The translations under genes were made by a program, and so were the position numbers. Below are positions 6,038 through 12,689 of a DNA stretch of 40,761 bases, piece by piece (position 1 is the first letter of the stretch; each line of letters starts with the position of its first letter). Below the pieces are notes generated by a model. The model did no database searches, had not been told where the DNA came from, and worked only from the letters and a program-made list of their open reading frames with translations. The stretch covers positions 1-40,761 of IMG/VR virus record IMGVR_UViG_3300027734_000133. One strand, 5' to 3'. Source of the stretch: a virus.

Positions 6038-6771
6038 TTGAATGTTTTACCATCCACCGTGAAAGATTGATTGATGATTGGAACTAATTGTGGTGTAACA
6101 TTCTTACCATCAACATGCAAGATACCAAAACCCTGCTGCCATGTGAATAGTCCTGCCTTGATGTACTTAGCATTACGATAATCCATAAGATTACCAAGTT
6201 CCATGCCCCATACAGTTCTAGGCTTGCCACCACGATAAGTCTGAGTCTGATGTGTTAGCCCCATGCGGTGCGTGTGACCACACACTACAGACATGCCTGA
6301 ACGCTTGGCTAAACCAAGTGCTGTGGCTCCTGCAGTGGGCTGTACGTTGCCCTCATCACCATGCATCAGCAACCATCCTGGTGCTAACTCATAAGGGTCT
6401 GCGTGATACTTAATATCAAGTTCATTTAAGCCTAAGAAGTTTTCTAGTTGCAACTCTGGTAGACCAAGTAACCCTGGTGCACGCATAGCAACTGTGTTAA
6501 ACAAGCGGTCAGTATGATTACTGCGTACCATGTGCTCAATTGTTAAGTCATACAGCACTTGTCGTGTTAAGTCTCTGTCACGTCCAATAGAACGCTCAAA
6601 CTCTAACTCAGTACCCTTACTCCACTTACTGATTGTCTGCATATCCATCTCGTCTCCACAAGAGACGACTGTCTCAGGTTGATACCACTGGATAAACTTT
6701 GCCACTGCCTTGGTGGCTTCGACATCATGATATGGAACCTGCAAGTCTGATATGCAAACGATATTTTTCAT
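6031..6771 (-). CDS. Calcineurin-like metallophosphoesterase
   Basis: The protein has 246 residues with the motifs of the family in order: D9 in SDLQVPYHD, GD40 in SCGDEMD, NH85-86 in RSNHTD (replacing the usual GNHE/D), H137 in LMHGDE and GHTH (165-168). These residues would bind two metal ions and hydrolyse phosphoesters. Phage members are often annotated as phosphatases or as relatives of the SbcD/Mre11 nucleases; no SbcC partner is present, so the substrate is open. It lies between the HNH nuclease and the sigma-like gene, with overlaps at both ends. Confidence 0.88.
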   Translation of the reverse strand: MKNIVCISDLQVPYHDVEATKAVAKFIQWYQPETVVSCGDEMDMQTISKWSKGTELEFERSIGRDRDLTRQVLYDLTIEHMVRSNHTDRLFNTVAMRAPGLLGLPELQLENFLGLNELDIKYHADPYELAPGWLLMHGDEGNVQPTAGATALGLAKRSGMSVVCGHTHRMGLTHQTQTYRGGKPRTVWGMELGNLMDYRNAKYIKAGLFTWQQGFGILHVDGKNVTPQLVPIINQSFTVDGKTFKW

Positions 6772-7088
6772 TTCTTTTTGGCTGCTTTCTTCGCGGTTTT
6801 CTTGGCGGTTTTCTTTACAGCACGACGCTTGTTTTCTAATCCTACGTTCTTGCTTTTGGAGATGGTTCTGAGATTTGATATCCTGTCATCTCCTGCTCGA
6901 CCTTTGTTGTTCTTGTGGTCAACTTCTGTTCCTGTTGGTAAGGTTTTTCCTGTGGCTTTTTCATAATCAACTCTAGCCTTATTGCTAGAAGTTGTAACCA
7001 CTTCGCCATTTTTCTTCTTTCTCTTGAAGACGTAGATAGGACGTCCACCATTTTGTTTACTGCCTTTGTAAGGTCCGAAAATTTTCAT
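6768..7088 (-). CDS. HNH endonuclease with histone-H1-like Lys/Ala tail
   Basis: The protein has 106 residues. The core EVDHKNN (55-61), DDRISNLR (67-74) and a final Asn (81) form the HNH/treble-clef nuclease pattern. Residues 90-106 are almost only Lys, Ala and Thr (KKTAKKTAKKAAKKK), a non-specific DNA-binding tail. The ATG at 7088 overlaps the previous stop (ATGA); a GTG four codons upstream is an alternative but has its AGGA too close. It could be a homing-type or packaging-linked nuclease. Similar Lys/Ala strings recur in tiny virion-region proteins at 24014-24309. Confidence 0.85.
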   Translation of the reverse strand: MKIFGPYKGSKQNGGRPIYVFKRKKKNGEVVTTSSNKARVDYEKATGKTLPTGTEVDHKNNKGRAGDDRISNLRTISKSKNVGLENKRRAVKKTAKKTAKKAAKKK

Positions 7089-7411
7089 TCTTGTGGCCAC
7101 TTTCCTCTCAGTACCATTAGTCCAATGATAGCATAGTTGGCTAGGTCTTTGTATGAATCCTCAAGGGGTTCATTCTTGGCACCTGCACCATTGTCAATCA
7201 AGTGATTGATGCGAGCAATCTTGTCCCACATACGCACACGTAGCCCATTGAGAGGACCACCAGGAGACCCAGCGATATTCTTTGGACCATAGTCTAGATG
7301 CTTGTTTAGTAACAGATTGTAGAGTTCATCAACAATCTCATAGACATCAAGGTCAAACTGGTCTACTGGCTGTTCTTCCCAAACCAACTCTTTAAGTTCT
7401 GCTTTATTCAT
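7085..7411 (-). CDS. DUF1599-like protein (nucleotide modification associated)
   Basis: The protein has 108 residues. The segment HLDYGPKNI, then VRMWDKIARINHLI, then EPLEDSYKDLANYAIIGLMVL (in outline, residues 38-101) fits the DUF1599 family, which has been linked to nucleotide or base metabolism. Members resemble all-alpha NTP pyrophosphohydrolases, and the D.W.K..R and E...D...N.A pattern is compatible with that. Here it could clean or shape the nucleotide pool during replication; this is inference. The ATG at 7411 overlaps the end of the upstream gene. Confidence 0.65.
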   Translation of the reverse strand: MNKAELKELVWEEQPVDQFDLDVYEIVDELYNLLLNKHLDYGPKNIAGSPGGPLNGLRVRMWDKIARINHLIDNGAGAKNEPLEDSYKDLANYAIIGLMVLRGKWPQE

Positions 7412-7748
7412 TCTCTTTGAGCATCCTTTCGATACCGTCCATGACATGCGACATCTCCTCTTGTACAATAGTTTCTTCAATAAAGTCCTCAAGTTCATCT
7501 CCGCTAGCGTTTATGAGCAGTAGAGTCGCTGACTGAACATGGTCATAGATAGCATCTAAGTCACCTACATTGGTGATTTCATTTAGAATATCTAGGAACT
7601 GGAATAAATCAAATGAGTACCTCTTGTTGAGGCGCACATTCCATGAGTATTCCACACCACAATGCTCCATGAACTCGAACAAATCACAGGTAACAAAATC
7701 ACACCCAGACTCTGAACACTCGAAGTGTCCATCCATTGGTATCAACAT
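7404..7748 (-). CDS. Hypothetical acidic protein with N-terminal C2H2-like finger
   Basis: The protein has 114 residues and starts in a TAATG overlap with the primase. Near the N-terminus FECSESGCDFVTCDLFEFMEHCG has the spacing of a C2H2-like finger. The rest is acidic and helical, ending KENE. No family is recognised. Its place between primase and the DUF1599-like gene suggests a replication-linked accessory role. Confidence 0.65.
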   Translation of the reverse strand: MLIPMDGHFECSESGCDFVTCDLFEFMEHCGVEYSWNVRLNKRYSFDLFQFLDILNEITNVGDLDAIYDHVQSATLLLINASGDELEDFIEETIVQEEMSHVMDGIERMLKENE

Positions 7749-8371
7749 TATTGTACACTCGCAATCTTTTGTTGAAAATATTCTACACCATTCTTGAGAT
7801 ACATGCTGTTCACATCTTCACCATCTGGCATATTGACTACCACAAGATTACCCAGTTCACGAGAAAGAGACTTACCAAAGTCAGAGCCAGCAGAATCCCC
7901 GTCAGCAAAGAGGAATACCTTGTCAAAGTCTGAGAGAAGGCGCGTGTAATGCTTCTTCCAGTTGTTGACTCCTGGGACTCCCACCGCAGGTATACCGCAA
8001 ACAGTATCAAGCGTGATTGTATCAATCTCACCTTCGCAAATACATATATATGACGTTGCTTTAAAGAAGGCACCGACATTATATAGATGCGTTGTCGCGC
8101 CAGCCATCCCCATGTATTTTGGTTCTGACAAATCCATGGAGCGGAATCGTATGTCAACCACCCCCGAACGCGTAAGATACGGAATCGCCAAGCGATTGAT
8201 GTATGCTTCATGACCCGTTAAGGGCTCTAGCACGACGCCCAATCGAGCGCGAGTTGCCGCTTCTAAAGTTATTCCTCGCTCCGCTAGATATTCTTCCGCC
8301 TCTGCCAACGCGCTGTGGTAATACTTCCCCGCGCGAGTTAAGGATTCCTTCTGCGATACTGATTGCTTCAC
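7748..8371 (-). CDS. DNA primase, catalytic TOPRIM part (split DnaG type)
   Basis: The protein has 207 residues. It opens with a DnaG-like stretch (YYHSALAEAEEYLAERGI), followed by NRLAIPYLTRSG...KYM typical of the RNA-polymerase domain. Then come the TOPRIM motifs: CEGEID (112-117) with catalytic Glu, and FADGDSAG (155-162) with the Asp pair. It lacks the zinc-binding domain, which is encoded by the overlapping upstream gene in another frame. A GTG start with GAGGGGG nine bases upstream supports its own initiation. The two parts could together synthesise primers for the helicase encoded nearby. Confidence 0.85.
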   Translation of the reverse strand: MKQSVSQKESLTRAGKYYHSALAEAEEYLAERGITLEAATRARLGVVLEPLTGHEAYINRLAIPYLTRSGVVDIRFRSMDLSEPKYMGMAGATTHLYNVGAFFKATSYICICEGEIDTITLDTVCGIPAVGVPGVNNWKKHYTRLLSDFDKVFLFADGDSAGSDFGKSLSRELGNLVVVNMPDGEDVNSMYLKNGVEYFQQKIASVQ

Positions 8372-8588
8372 GAAAACTTACCCCCTCTTTGTCCTTAATG
8401 ATGTTGTATCCGTTGCCTTTGTACTGACAACCATGACACTTAAATATATTTAAATCTAAATTGACTGCTGATGATGCGTGTGAATCATTATGAAACGGGC
8501 ACTTCATCTTTGCCCAACCTTTACGAGTTGGAACAGTAGCACCATAGTGCTCTAGTATCGCGGTGATGTTCGGGTTATCTTCATTCAT
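8208..8588 (-). CDS. DNA primase, zinc-binding CHC2 part (split DnaG type)
   Basis: The protein has 126 residues. It contains the CHC2 finger of DnaG primases: C30, H33, C51 and C54 (KCPFHND ... FKCHGCQ), which recognises template DNA. Past about residue 72 this frame overlaps the catalytic gene for 164 bases, and the C-terminus turns into a Gly/Arg/Ser-rich, low-complexity sequence (GRGGRISSGARNNFRSG). That tail may be a by-product of the overlap or a basic DNA-binding tail. The ATG overlaps the stop of the resolvase-like gene. Confidence 0.85.
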   Translation of the reverse strand: MNEDNPNITAILEHYGATVPTRKGWAKMKCPFHNDSHASSAVNLDLNIFKCHGCQYKGNGYNIIKDKEGVSFREAISIAEGILNSRGEVLPQRVGRGGRISSGARNNFRSGNSRSIGRRARALNGS

Positions 8589-8926
8589 TTATCTAAAGCC
8601 TTTCGTAAAAGGTCCACCCACACCTGCACAGGCATGGTTGCGTACCAGTCTCCAGGGTTCCCCTTCCCTTTCCTCTTGTGCACAACCACACCTGTCCAAG
8701 CCTTGTCGTTAGCCATCTCGACTATCAACTCTTCTGTCCAGCCTGCTAAGTCCATCTTAGCGTGGTTCTTTATCTCTATAGTAACACCAGGAATACCTGA
8801 AATGTCACCTTTATCGAGAGTCGCGCCAGCAAGGCGTCTGTCTACATACGGAAACCATTGTTTGAGGTATTTGACTACATCTCGCTCTGCTCCCGCACCT
8901 TTAGCCTTTGCTGCGCGACCACCCAT
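8585..8926 (-). CDS. Holliday junction resolvase-like PD-(D/E)XK nuclease
   Basis: The protein has 113 residues. It shows a small nuclease fold pattern: GAGAERDVVKYL (Glu14), DKGDISGIPG (Asp41) and VTIEIKNH (E51-x-K53), then a conserved-looking WTEEL helix and GVVVHKR strand. This is typical of Hjc- or VRR-type resolvases in phage replication blocks, which cut branched DNA before packaging. The basic N-terminus (GGRAAKAKG) would contact DNA. It lies two bases after the transglycosylase-like gene and directly upstream of the primase genes. Confidence 0.8.
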   Translation of the reverse strand: MGGRAAKAKGAGAERDVVKYLKQWFPYVDRRLAGATLDKGDISGIPGVTIEIKNHAKMDLAGWTEELIVEMANDKAWTGVVVHKRKGKGNPGDWYATMPVQVWVDLLRKALDK

Positions 8927-8928
8927 TA

Positions 8929-9360
8929 TTAGTACCAGCCGTTTTGGTTATGAAAGGCTAATGCCTTTGATGGACTACCGTAACGGTGCTTTATATATTT
9001 GAGACCTAAATCAATTTGCTTAACCATTGGAGTATTCTCAGGCATGTTTAGTATCTGAGGTATTCCATAAGCAGATGAGCGTGGATTGTCTGCGGTATAA
9101 TCCCAACGAGACTCTTTGTTCCATAATGTAAACAATGCTTTCCACTCTCTAGTACTCTTGTATTGCTCTAGGACTTTTCCTTTTGCAATCCATTTTGCCA
9201 TTTTTTTCATCTCGGATATTGACGCTACACCAAAGATTGGTTTAGCGCAGTTCTCTTTGATTGCTATCTGTCTTTCCAAAAACATCGCACCCACAGCGTG
9301 AGGCAAGGTTCCCACAAAGACTACAACAGCCATAATCCAAGCATATGTTGTTAGTTTCAT
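8929..9360 (-). CDS. Secreted or anchored lytic transglycosylase (SLT type)
   Basis: The protein has 143 residues. An N-terminal hydrophobic segment (about 6-25, AWIMAVVVFVGTLPHAVGA) is a signal peptide or anchor. The catalytic part has LWNKESRWDYTADNPRSSAYGIPQ (in outline, 79-102) with Glu83, QIDLGLKYIKHRYGSP and ends GWY, as in actinobacterial transglycosylases. It would cleave the glycan strands of peptidoglycan. Its position inside the replication block, far from the lysis genes at 12.5-13.3 kb, is odd. It may act in cell-wall remodelling, superinfection control or entry. GAGGAG precedes the ATG. Confidence 0.85.
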   Translation of the reverse strand: MKLTTYAWIMAVVVFVGTLPHAVGAMFLERQIAIKENCAKPIFGVASISEMKKMAKWIAKGKVLEQYKSTREWKALFTLWNKESRWDYTADNPRSSAYGIPQILNMPENTPMVKQIDLGLKYIKHRYGSPSKALAFHNQNGWY

Positions 9361-9362
9361 TC

Positions 9363-9566
9363 TTACTCCTCAATTGGTGCGGTTGCCTGCGTTCCACAGT
9401 CAACACACTCCATATCTCTGAAATACATCCCAATGGTTCCATCTTGGTCGAAGGATACCTTGAGATTCCAAATGTAACATCCACAGATACATACCGTAGT
9501 TGGCTCACCACGGATATCCATTGCCCTTGTGTAATCTGGTTTTAGTTGGTTTATATCTTTAGTCAT
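9363..9566 (-). CDS. Small zinc-ribbon protein
   Basis: The protein has 67 residues. CICGC near residue 32 and CVDC near residue 56 form a zinc-ribbon pattern around a predicted beta-hairpin (YIWNLKVSFDQDGTIGMYF). The ATG at 9566 is chosen because it overlaps the stop of the preceding acidic mini-gene and has GGGAAG upstream; two earlier in-frame ATGs exist. The function is unknown. Confidence 0.65.
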   Translation of the reverse strand: MTKDINQLKPDYTRAMDIRGEPTTVCICGCYIWNLKVSFDQDGTIGMYFRDMECVDCGTQATAPIEE

Positions 9567-9654
9567 CGTCATCGTCTTCCCACTCATCGGGTTCTACGTT
9601 TGGAAACGGATTACCCCAATCAGGATTGGGTACGATAGGGTCGATGAAACTCAT
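9559..9654 (-). CDS. Acidic mini-protein (31 residues)
   Basis: The frame starts in an ATGA overlap with the helicase stop and ends overlapping the zinc-ribbon gene. The sequence is Pro-rich (DPIVPNPDWGNPFPNVEPDEW) and ends in EDDDDD. An acidic tail like that of SSB proteins could dock partners, but there is no family match and it is supported only by the overlaps. Confidence 0.45.
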   Translation of the reverse strand: MSFIDPIVPNPDWGNPFPNVEPDEWEDDDDD

Positions 9655-10442
9655 TTTAACCTCTCAGCGATGTCAGAAACATCCATGTATTCGGGGTTAA
9701 AGTTCAACCAAAAGGCAGTATTGCCTGTTGGGTCTGCCTTACCATAACGGTTTTTCACTGGTGCTACTGCGATAAACCCAGGAGCATCAGTTCCAACTGT
9801 GCAGATAAGAGCAGGTAACTGTGCAACCATACCCTGCAAAGCAGAGCGTGGCTGACATGGTGTGCCTGTATATGATTCTTTAGTATGGTGCAATACAAGG
9901 ACTGCTGCGTTTGTATCTCTTGCAAGGTACTTTAACTCTTTTAATGTTGAACGCATGTTGGCAAACTCTTCTCCACCATCGTTAGCAATATCCATAAGGT
10001 TATCAATAACAATGAGAGTTGGAGAGCAACCCCATAGTTCTTCAAAGGCAGCAACCTCTTGGTCTAGGTCATCTAGTGTAGGACTAGACTCAAAAGACCA
10101 GAAGATGTGCCCTGCATTCTCGTTAATTGTCTTGCGAGTATCGGCAACATCAGACTCAAGCATGTGTTCTGCATCAGTCTGAGTCTTACCAGTAATCATA
10201 GATAGCAAACGCATAGCCATTGTATGTGCGTTAGTATCGGCACTTACGTAAAGTGTCGGTACTTTTGCGCGAAGTGCAATTGCTAAAGCAAGAGTTGACT
10301 TACCCGCGCCAGGGGTACCTGCAATCATGGATATCTCCGAACGACGGAAAACCATTTTGTTAATATCAAAGGTACGAAAGACCGTTGGAAGCGGTTCGCC
10401 ACCAATATCTTTGCTACCTACGGCACGGGCAAGTGTTCTCAT
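9651..10442 (-). CDS. DnaB/RecA-like replicative helicase ATPase
   Basis: The protein has 263 residues. Walker A is GTPGAGKST (42-50) and Walker B is LIVIDN (143-148), followed by a VLVLHHTKE strand typical of RecA-fold helicases such as DnaB and KaiC/RadA relatives. Only the ATPase domain is present; there is no N-terminal DnaG-interaction domain. It is therefore a short phage version, probably unwinding DNA or loading with the split primase 1.3 kb downstream. It lies in the same minus-strand operon. Confidence 0.85.
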   Translation of the reverse strand: MRTLARAVGSKDIGGEPLPTVFRTFDINKMVFRRSEISMIAGTPGAGKSTLALAIALRAKVPTLYVSADTNAHTMAMRLLSMITGKTQTDAEHMLESDVADTRKTINENAGHIFWSFESSPTLDDLDQEVAAFEELWGCSPTLIVIDNLMDIANDGGEEFANMRSTLKELKYLARDTNAAVLVLHHTKESYTGTPCQPRSALQGMVAQLPALICTVGTDAPGFIAVAPVKNRYGKADPTGNTAFWLNFNPEYMDVSDIAERLK

Positions 10443-10445
10443 GTC

Positions 10446-10874
10446 TTAGAATGTACTCCACTCAGCATCATTGCGACGGATGAATACAGGTTCGCATTGG
10501 TCTGGAGTTCCCTTTGGAGTAGGGCACATATAGCCCTTCCAAGGTCCCTTTGCACCTGCGCCTTGTCGCTTTGTCATTACTCCATGGATACACTTCTTGG
10601 ACTCTGGTCCTAGAGTGTTGCCAGAAGTTTGTGTTGGATGAGCCGTATGGTCTACCTGTCCAGTAGGAAAGGCAGTCCGTAGGTTATCCATCGCTTGTCC
10701 TGCAGTCTGCGGAGCACCTGCAAGTGATTGTGCCATCTGCTTAAGGAGTTCTTGTGACTCCTCAATGCCTACGGCACTTTCGAGAGCCTCGCAGAATGCT
10801 GCATAGGTCTCTGATGCAACGACGAATATTCGTCCATCGTTGAGTTTGCTACTGACTTGGAAGTTACCAGTCAT
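10446..10874 (-). CDS. Possible ssDNA-binding protein with C-terminal zinc motif
   Basis: The protein has 142 residues. The ATG at 10874 has a strong GAGGAG site nine bases upstream. The N-terminal part (NFQVSSKLNDGRIFVVASETYAAF in outline) is predicted mostly beta. A linker with HPTQTSGN follows, encoded by the 14-bp repeat. The end has KKCIHGVM, then MCPTPKGTPDQCEP, a Cys/His zinc motif. It stands directly upstream of the helicase. Proteins with this layout occur in actinophage replication blocks, but a ssDNA-binding role is inference. Confidence 0.6.
   Translation of the reverse strand: MTGNFQVSSKLNDGRIFVVASETYAAFCEALESAVGIEESQELLKQMAQSLAGAPQTAGQAMDNLRTAFPTGQVDHTAHPTQTSGNTLGPESKKCIHGVMTKRQGAGAKGPWKGYMCPTPKGTPDQCEPVFIRRNDAEWSTF
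10626..10639 (+). repeat. Copy of the 14-bp repeat AGTTTGTGTTGGAT inside a gene
   Basis: This is the fourth perfect copy, with the same plus-strand orientation as the others. On the minus strand it encodes H-P-T-Q-T in the linker of the possible ssDNA-binding protein. Confidence 0.8.
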
Positions 10875-10984
10875 TTGTTTATCTCCTCTTCGTGTTCGAG
10901 TTTGAACCCTATATTGTCCCATGCATCAATCTGTTCATCTAAAGAACGGATGATGGGTACTATATCGCTAACTAACGTGTCCAT
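10871..10984 (-). CDS. Mini-protein between exonuclease and possible ssDNA-binding genes
   Basis: A 37-residue helical, acidic frame (MDTLVSDIVPIIRSL ... KLEHEEEINK). It starts 17 bases inside the end of the exonuclease gene and ends in an ATGA overlap with the next gene, whose GAGGAG site it contains. Its own ribosome-binding site is weak. It may be a real small protein or a coupling leader that keeps ribosomes moving. Confidence 0.5.
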   Translation of the reverse strand: MDTLVSDIVPIIRSLDEQIDAWDNIGFKLEHEEEINK

Positions 10985-11729
10985 TAACAAACTTACAGGA
11001 TGATGTGATTCCACATCGACCACAGTTAGACAGGTTAGGTAGGAAGATTGTTTCTTTTCGAGCCTTGTCAAAGGTGTTGAGTATATCTTCTACTCGGTCT
11101 GAGTGTAAATTATTTAGGCTCCATAACGAAACGTAACCAGTACGTGCATCCCAGAAGCCTGCCTTGTCGACAGAGACCCCTTGCTTCTCAAGTGCCCACG
11201 CATAGACAGCGAGTTGTAAGGGATGCCTTTGGGATGACGCACCAGTCTTGATGTCGAGGAGCACCCGATTCCCCTCGAAGTCCACCATCACGCGGTCAAT
11301 GGCCATCTTTACAGATGAGTCATCAATCTCAATCTCATATTCTTTTTCAACAAAGTCTTCATAGACTGACCAGCCGTTCATGCGGAACTTAGCCCAGTTC
11401 TCTAACATCCAGCGACCTTCGCCATACCACCATGACATGTCTTCTTTCTTAGCAAACTGCCAAGTGTTCATGTCACCATTGATTTCTTCGTCTTCTTTTA
11501 CTTGGTTGAACCAAGCATCATTCCAGACTGTATCAAGGTATGCGGAGTCAAGAGTTATCTGACCTGCGTTGTCATAGTTCTCGGTAGCCTTATGCACTGC
11601 AGAGCCACCAGTAAACCATACTGCATGGGCTTCTTTAACGCCTTCGACTTTTTGTAGATAGTACTTCCAGCCACACTCTTGCCAAGTGGTAAAACTGGAA
11701 TAGGAAATATGCTTAGGTAATTCGTTCAT
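10968..11729 (-). CDS. Cas4/RecB-like exonuclease of the PD-(D/E)XK type with Fe-S cysteines
   Basis: The protein has 253 residues. Motifs in order are SYSSFTTWQEC (C19), GGSAVHKATE (H46), KMAIDRV (D145), VLLDIKTG (D159-x-K161), QLAVYAWAL (Q172), then C236, C239 and C245. The four Cys match the iron-sulfur site of Cas4/AddB-type nucleases. It would resect DNA ends in recombination or replication. No cas1 gene or CRISPR array is present, so it is read as a phage recombination exonuclease. The ATG overlaps the stop of the small upstream gene. Confidence 0.9.
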   Translation of the reverse strand: MNELPKHISYSSFTTWQECGWKYYLQKVEGVKEAHAVWFTGGSAVHKATENYDNAGQITLDSAYLDTVWNDAWFNQVKEDEEINGDMNTWQFAKKEDMSWWYGEGRWMLENWAKFRMNGWSVYEDFVEKEYEIEIDDSSVKMAIDRVMVDFEGNRVLLDIKTGASSQRHPLQLAVYAWALEKQGVSVDKAGFWDARTGYVSLWSLNNLHSDRVEDILNTFDKARKETIFLPNLSNCGRCGITSSCKFVNGHVS

Positions 11730-11899
11730 GGTTGTACCGTATCACAGCCATGGGAACCATACGCGTCGAATCCACAGTAGTAACAATCCATTGTTTCGCC
11801 ACATGCCTTGCAGATATACTTGAATTGAACCTCATCACAGCATAAGTGAGTGACATCTGCTATCCAGTAATACGTATTTGCATCTATAAATTTTGTCAT
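11726..11899 (-). CDS. Small Cys-rich protein, first gene of the replication block
   Basis: This 57-residue frame ends in an ATGA overlap with the exonuclease gene. CC near residue 20, CKAC (30-33), CYYC (39-42) and C52 suggest a zinc finger or ribbon. No ribosome-binding site is seen. A TATGGT box 11 bases upstream of the ATG could give a nearly leaderless transcript, common in Actinobacteria; this is inference. Confidence 0.6.
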   Translation of the reverse strand: MTKFIDANTYYWIADVTHLCCDEVQFKYICKACGETMDCYYCGFDAYGSHGCDTVQP

Positions 11900-12095
11900 A
11901 CGGCGACGGTACCATACGGGTTTCTTAAATGCTGTCTGAACCAGATTTTAAGAAACGCCCCCCTACCCCCCATAAAAATTAATGGTGGTTCAGGGAGTTG
12001 GAATCAGACATTTGTCGTCGCCGTCATTTGAAGTTTCCGCCCCACGGTTTCCCGCACTTCTATGGTACAGTAAGTTCCTCATCTAGGGGGGTCAA
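11900..12095. promoter_or_regulatory. Divergent intergenic region with inverted repeats
   Basis: The 196 bases between the leftward replication block and two rightward genes contain several elements. A perfect 10-bp inverted repeat GTTTCTTAAA / TTTAAGAAAC lies at 11920-11929 and 11947-11956. A 9-bp inverted pair ACGGCGACG / CGTCGCCGT lies at 11900-11908 and 12016-12024. TATGGTAC occurs pointing outward on both sides (minus strand 11916-11909, plus strand 12061-12068). There are also G/C runs and an AT-rich stretch (11972-11983). It is a likely bidirectional control region and possibly an origin. Confidence 0.55.
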
Positions 12096-12227
12096 ATGGA
12101 AAAGAAGATAGGCAAAAAGGTTTGGTTTTCTTGTGGCAAGATATGTGGCTTTGGTATTGGATTTACTATCAACAGATACTTTTTTGATTTACAACTAGGA
12201 TTCTGGTACATAGGCTTGGAGTACTAA
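12096..12227 (+). CDS. Mini hydrophobic protein (43 residues)
   Basis: AGGGGGG lies five bases before the ATG. The sequence has a basic head (MEKKIGKKVW), CGKIC, and a Gly/Phe-rich hydrophobic run (GFGIGFTINRYFF) ending WYIGLEY. It may be membrane associated. The stop overlaps the start of the FmdB-like gene (TAATG), so the two form a small operon. Confidence 0.6.
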   Translation: MEKKIGKKVWFSCGKICGFGIGFTINRYFFDLQLGFWYIGLEY

Positions 12228-12400
12228 TGCCTACCTATGAATACAAGTGCGATGCCTGTGGTACCACCATGGACAAGCAAGTTGAGATGGAAGATAGAGA
12301 TAATGTTTGGGAGTGCTCCTGTGGGGAGCCTATGAGGCGTGTCTATACCGCCGTACCAGTCAAGTTTAACGGTTCAGGATTCTATTCTACGGGTGGGTAA
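12227..12400 (+). CDS. FmdB-family zinc-ribbon protein
   Basis: The protein has 57 residues. MPTYEYKCDACG, a second Cys pair (CSC at 30-32) and the end FNGSGFYSTGG are the hallmarks of the FmdB/CxxC_CXXC regulatory zinc-ribbon family. The family is named after a putative regulator but its molecular role is uncertain; many actinobacteria and their phages carry it. It is the only clear plus-strand gene outside the accessory operon and ends at a terminator. Confidence 0.88.
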   Translation: MPTYEYKCDACGTTMDKQVEMEDRDNVWECSCGEPMRRVYTAVPVKFNGSGFYSTGG

Positions 12401-12403
12401 ACG

Positions 12404-12449
12404 ACAAAAAACCCCTCCGCCTAGGGTAAATACCTTAGGTAGAGGGGTT
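12404..12449 (-). terminator. Terminator of the late block, probably bidirectional
   Basis: The stem AACCCCTC / GAGGGGTT (12410-12417 with 12442-12449) extends inward with CCTAGGGTA / TACCTTAGG (one wobble). On the minus strand it is followed by TTTTTT, so it ends the long leftward late transcript. On the plus strand it stands just after the FmdB-like gene but has only a short T stretch. Confidence 0.88.
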
Positions 12450-12485
12450 AATCGTCTTAAATCGCCTGCTAGGGGCCTAAAAAGG

Positions 12486-12689
12486 CTATTCTTGAGACCC
12501 TAGTCCGTAGTCTGCGTCATTCTTATCTGCCCATTTAGCCAATGGGGCAGCCAATGCACCGATTAGTACAGCGTACTGTGGTGCTAGGTCAGTCAGCATG
12601 GCAATACCCATGACAATGGCTGAGGCTAGGATTGCGCGAAGGTATGACTTAATTGCTGCTTCTTGCTTCTTAGTTAGGAACTTTTTCAT
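12486..12689 (-). CDS. Holin-like membrane protein
   Basis: The protein has 67 residues. A basic N-terminus (KKFLTKKQEAAIKSY) is followed by two hydrophobic segments (about 17-33 and 38-52) and a charged end. Size, two membrane passes and position after the endolysin fit a class II holin, which would form membrane lesions that release the endolysin. AGGAAAA precedes the ATG. It is the last late gene. Confidence 0.8.
   Translation of the reverse strand: MKKFLTKKQEAAIKSYLRAILASAIVMGIAMLTDLAPQYAVLIGALAAPLAKWADKNDADYGLGSQE

Noticed and set aside
8208-8371. Programmed frameshift joining the primase parts
   Set aside because: No slippery heptamer was seen and the downstream gene has its own ribosome-binding site; kept only as an alternative.
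10968-11729. Cas4 as a sign of a CRISPR system
   Set aside because: No Cas1, Cas2 or array is present; the gene is embedded in phage replication genes.
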